A DNA stretch of 44,142 bases from Opitutia bacterium (lineage in GTDB: Bacteria; Verrucomicrobiota; Verrucomicrobiia; Opitutales; Opitutaceae). The position numbers and the translations under genes are program-made. The notes below the pieces were generated by a model, which had not been told where the DNA came from, ran no database searches, and worked only from the letters and a program-made list of their open reading frames with translations. Location of the stretch: positions 1-44,142 of the forward strand of contig CANGCX010000013.1 of the NCBI GenBank assembly GCA_947452315.1, read 5' to 3'. Shown piece after piece: positions 41,559 to 44,142 of the stretch (position 1 is the stretch's first letter; every line of letters starts with the position of its first letter).

Positions 41559-43031
41559 TTAAGGCTTAAATATCGGCGCGCGACGAGGTTGCCAGCCACT
41601 ACCGAGCACGAACGCGGGGTTGCGATATTCGGAAATGAGCGCGTCGTCGCTCGGGGTCTGCAGTTGGCGCGAGGCCGAATGGCGACCACTTACCGGGAAG
41701 GGCTCACCATTGGGAGCGCGGCTGTTGTGCTCCCAAAATTGCAGATCAGCGGTGGCGCCGGGCGGCGTGCCGGCGGGTGCGGGTTGCAGTTGCCAGCCTA
41801 CGGCGCCGACGGCGGGGCCGAGCACACAATCGACTAGGATGACCTCGCTGTGCGGAAAACGGTGCGGTTCGATGCGCGAGATAAAATTATCTGTGACGCC
41901 GGGTGCGCCTTCAAACGTGCAACGCACAAAAACAAAGCCGTGATTCGTGGCGGGGTTGCGAATCTGTGTGAAATACGCGCCGCTGCGCAGGGAGCGTGCG
42001 GTGCAATTCTCGAAAAACGACGGTCCAGTGCCCCACATGAAATCGACGTCACCCTCGATGAAACAGTTGGAAAGATAGGCCTGACCATTAATCTGGATCG
42101 TGTCTTGGAAGCTGTAGAAATCGACGTCCTTAATGATCGTGCGCGCGATGCTACTTCCGTTGACGATGAGCGCCTCGGCCTGCGTGCCGCCTTGCGGCGT
42201 AGTGTTATGGAGCGTGAGGTTGGCGAGGGTGAAATCGTTCACGCGATGCGCGAGGAACATCCCGCGCCGATAAATATTGCCGCCGCGCTTCGGGGCTTCG
42301 GCGCTGGGATTGGGTGTGCGGCCGGCGAAGGGATTGCCGCCGGAGCCGTTGAATTTGGCGTTATTGGGATACGCGAGGATCGTCGCGCGGCGGTCTTCGC
42401 CGAGGATCGTGACGCCGTGTTTGTCGGTGAAAAAGATGATCTCACGATACGTGCCTTTGCGGACGAAGATCGTGACTGGGGTGGTGTTGCCCGCGGGGAT
42501 GTAATCGAGCGCGGCCTGCACGGTGGAAAAATCGCCGGAGCCATCGGCCGCGACGACGAGACGCGAGGCGCCTGGAGCAGGCCGGACGGACTTGGTCGTG
42601 AAGCACCATGCGCTGGGCGACTCGAGCGCGGTGAACGTTTCAGTCGAAATTTTAAGCGCACCTGAGTCGGCGGCGACGTAGTAGCAGTGGCCGTAGGCGA
42701 GCGCGCCTGGCGGCGGGAACAAGGTGACTTCGCGCTCGGTGATGAGAACGGTGTGATAGTTGTAATGATCGAGCCCGCCGATGGTCTTAGAGGCGACGGG
42801 CGCGGCGACGTCGAGCGTGGCGACGATGGCGTGCGTGGCCGCATCGTGGATGCGGAATTGGCCGGCGGCGCCGAGGATCGGTGGGGCGGGAAACGTGAGA
42901 CGCAGCGGGGTGTCGGGGTTAACCGACGTTGCGCCATTGGCGGGGAAAAAATGTGTGGCGGTAAAGCTGGCGCGCGCGGCCGGCGCGAGGCCGACAGCCA
43001 TGAAAACGACGATGAGAAGAAAGCGGGGCAT
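41559..43031 (-). CDS. Pectinesterase (CE8) with an N-terminal Big-5-like domain
   Basis: The product has 490 residues from the ATG at 43031. The signal peptide ends PAARA. Residues ~25-150 look like a bacterial Ig (Big_5-like) domain, FPANGATSVNPDTPLRLTF. The right-handed beta-helix (about 158-480) carries DGSGDFSTVQAALDYIP, GGTQAEAL (Q284), FQDTIQ (Q309, D310) and GDVDFMWG (catalytic Asp D330; usually GTVDFIFG). The later LGRPW motif is replaced by ISRIEPH: R386 is kept, the Trp is missing. CE8 enzymes demethylate pectin, so the specificity may be altered here. It is exported to the periplasm or surface. Confidence 0.9.
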   Translation of the reverse strand: MPRFLLIVVFMAVGLAPAARASFTATHFFPANGATSVNPDTPLRLTFPAPPILGAAGQFRIHDAATHAIVATLDVAAPVASKTIGGLDHYNYHTVLITEREVTLFPPPGALAYGHCYYVAADSGALKISTETFTALESPSAWCFTTKSVRPAPGASRLVVAADGSGDFSTVQAALDYIPAGNTTPVTIFVRKGTYREIIFFTDKHGVTILGEDRRATILAYPNNAKFNGSGGNPFAGRTPNPSAEAPKRGGNIYRRGMFLAHRVNDFTLANLTLHNTTPQGGTQAEALIVNGSSIARTIIKDVDFYSFQDTIQINGQAYLSNCFIEGDVDFMWGTGPSFFENCTARSLRSGAYFTQIRNPATNHGFVFVRCTFEGAPGVTDNFISRIEPHRFPHSEVILVDCVLGPAVGAVGWQLQPAPAGTPPGATADLQFWEHNSRAPNGEPFPVSGRHSASRQLQTPSDDALISEYRNPAFVLGSGWQPRRAPIFKP

Positions 43032-43076
43032 GGGGCGACGGGGATTTTTGAAACAGAGAACGGCCGAGGTGGGCAG

Positions 43077-43107
43077 AAAAAAGCCGCGCGGTGGATTCCG
43101 CGCGGCT
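43077..43107 (-). terminator. Terminator of the TonB-dependent receptor gene
   Basis: A perfect 10-bp stem, AGCCGCGCGG (43082-43091) with CCGCGCGGCT (43098-43107) around a 6-nt loop, is followed on the minus strand by six U (A-run 43077-43082). It lies 26 bp after the receptor stop codon, between the receptor and the pectinesterase, so downstream genes need another promoter or read-through. Confidence 0.85.
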
Positions 43108-43133
43108 GAGAGGATCACAAGTCGAACGAGGGT

Positions 43134-44142
43134 TTAGAACGTGCCCTTCACGCCGATCGTGTATTGCACGCCGAATTCTTCGCGGCGATAGGTGCGACTC
43201 CAGCTCGGGGAGACCGGGCCGTAGCGCTGCGCGTCTTGGGCGACGTTGGTCAAGTTACGCGCGTTGACGAACACGCCAATGAGGTTCGTGAAGCGGTAGT
43301 TGAAGTTGATGTCGGTGTAGATGCGCGGCTTGAAGTATTCGAAGAAACCGTCGTCGGTGTGGGCGAGGCCGTTATAGGTGATGCTTTGTTGAGCGAGGCG
43401 TTGGCGGCCGCGGTAGTTCCAGTTCACCTGAGCGCCGAATTTATTCTTGTTGTATTTCACGCCCCAGCTGCCGCTGGCGGGAATGAAGTTACTGAAGTCG
43501 GCGAGGGTCGAGCCTTCGAGGTGCATCTGCTGGCCGTTGGCGTAGACGGTGAAATCCTTCGTCCAGGTGGGGAAGGCGTCGACGTCGAGGACTTGCGAGT
43601 AGTTGAACTCGACGCCGGAGACGCGGGCCGAGCCGACATTCGAGCGCGTGGCGACGGTCACGCTGGCAGAGGGATTCGTCGCGGCGGCCGAGGCGAGTAA
43701 GTTGGCTGCATCGGGGATGCCGAGGGATTCGAGGACCGCGAGCGTGGCGGTTTGCGGCACGCTGCCACCGACGAAGTCGCGGAAGTCTTTGCGGAAGGCG
43801 CCGACGGAGAACACGCCGGTCTTCGCGAAATAGTATTCGAGGGAGACGTCGTAGGCGTTGGTCTGCGTGGGCTTGAGCGCGGAGTTTACCGTGGTGATAG
43901 CATAGGTACCGGTGACCAAGCTCGTGTCGGGCAGCGTGGTGCTTGGGATGATGTTACCCAAATCAGGCCGGCCGATCGAGCGGGCGTAGGCCGCGCGGGC
44001 GACGATATTGTGAGTGACGTTGTAGGACGTGTCGAAGCTCGGGTAGTAGCCGTCGTAAGACTTCGAGCGGATGTCGCCACGGTCTTTGTACTGGGCGGCG
44101 GCGCGAGCGGCGACGTCGGGATTCAACACCTGCTGGCCGGCG
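43134..44142 (-). CDS. TonB-dependent receptor, C-terminal barrel (partial, 5' end off the right edge)
   Basis: At least 335 residues are seen; the frame is open to the window edge (reading ...AGQQVLNPDVA). The sequence is the C-terminal part of a 22-stranded barrel: SKSYDGYYPSFDTSYNVTHN, AYARSIGRPDLGNIIPST, SVGAFRKDFRDFVGG and KFGAQVNWNYRGRQRL. It ends YTIGVKGTF with the terminal Phe needed for outer-membrane insertion. Such receptors import oligosaccharides or siderophores using TonB energy. The position at the head of the kdu locus makes a pectin oligosaccharide the likely substrate. Confidence 0.92.
   Translation of the reverse strand, partial: AGQQVLNPDVAARAAAQYKDRGDIRSKSYDGYYPSFDTSYNVTHNIVARAAYARSIGRPDLGNIIPSTTLPDTSLVTGTYAITTVNSALKPTQTNAYDVSLEYYFAKTGVFSVGAFRKDFRDFVGGSVPQTATLAVLESLGIPDAANLLASAAATNPSASVTVATRSNVGSARVSGVEFNYSQVLDVDAFPTWTKDFTVYANGQQMHLEGSTLADFSNFIPASGSWGVKYNKNKFGAQVNWNYRGRQRLAQQSITYNGLAHTDDGFFEYFKPRIYTDINFNYRFTNLIGVFVNARNLTNVAQDAQRYGPVSPSWSRTYRREEFGVQYTIGVKGTF

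Noticed and set aside
36820-44142. Horizontally acquired genomic island carrying the pectin locus
   Set aside because: No integrase, tRNA, direct repeats or shift in base composition were visible at its edges.

Overview
The window reads as a GC-rich chromosomal segment from a Verrucomicrobiota member, most likely close to Opitutaceae. This is an inference from gene content: a DUF1800/DUF1501 exported pair, a type II secretion pseudopilin operon, Verrucomicrobia-style ~125-residue export repeats, a pectin/uronate utilisation locus, and starts that mostly lack a Shine-Dalgarno sequence. No rRNA, tRNA, CRISPR array, insertion sequence or phage gene was recognised. Genes are densely packed in same-strand blocks.

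Layout. (1) 1-2402, minus: the N-terminal 800 codons of a secreted GH88-type unsaturated uronyl hydrolase, joined to a second alpha/alpha-type domain and cut by the left edge. (2) 2669-4987: a cytoplasmic glycoside-hydrolase-like protein, followed by a convergent AraC regulator (5009-5848). (3) 5963-13018, plus: an Fe(II)/2OG (PhyH-type) oxygenase, a double ferritin-like di-iron protein, a Gfo/Idh/MocA oxidoreductase, an ABC exporter half-transporter, a small secreted protein and an aldose-epimerase-like protein. (4) 13063-17125: a response-regulator remnant, an EamA transporter, a BamE-like lipoprotein and a DUF485 + acetate-type sodium/solute symporter pair. (5) 17146-20255, minus: housekeeping genes lysA, gpsA and aat. 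(6) 20435-21129, plus: a small membrane protein and a WHy/LEA-like lipoprotein. (7) 21151-36820, minus: a 15.7-kb one-strand block. In transcription order it holds DUF1800, DUF1501, a GspG-like orphan, gspG-H-I-J-K-L-M, then DUF3570, ApbE, a TlpA-like thioredoxin, DUF4266 and an Ig/repeat protein. (8) 37124-44142: a pectin/uronate locus with a GH105 hydrolase, KduD, KduI, a DUF4861 protein, a pectinesterase and a TonB-dependent receptor cut by the right edge.

How the genes fit together. In region 8 the receptor would import pectin fragments and the esterase would demethylate them. The GH105 (and the GH88 at the left end) would release the unsaturated uronate, which KduI and KduD convert to 2-keto-3-deoxygluconate. 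The lyase, KDG kinase and KDPG aldolase are not in the window. In region 7, the DUF3570 protein carries the sequence D-A-I-T-G-A-T, which matches the consensus acceptor of ApbE FMN transferases, and the ApbE gene lies directly downstream. This suggests a flavinylated outer-membrane beta-barrel working with a CxxC thioredoxin and a CxC-tailed lipoprotein. That is the most interesting signal in the window. Region 3 looks like an uncharacterised oxygenase/di-iron/oxidoreductase pathway with its own exporter.
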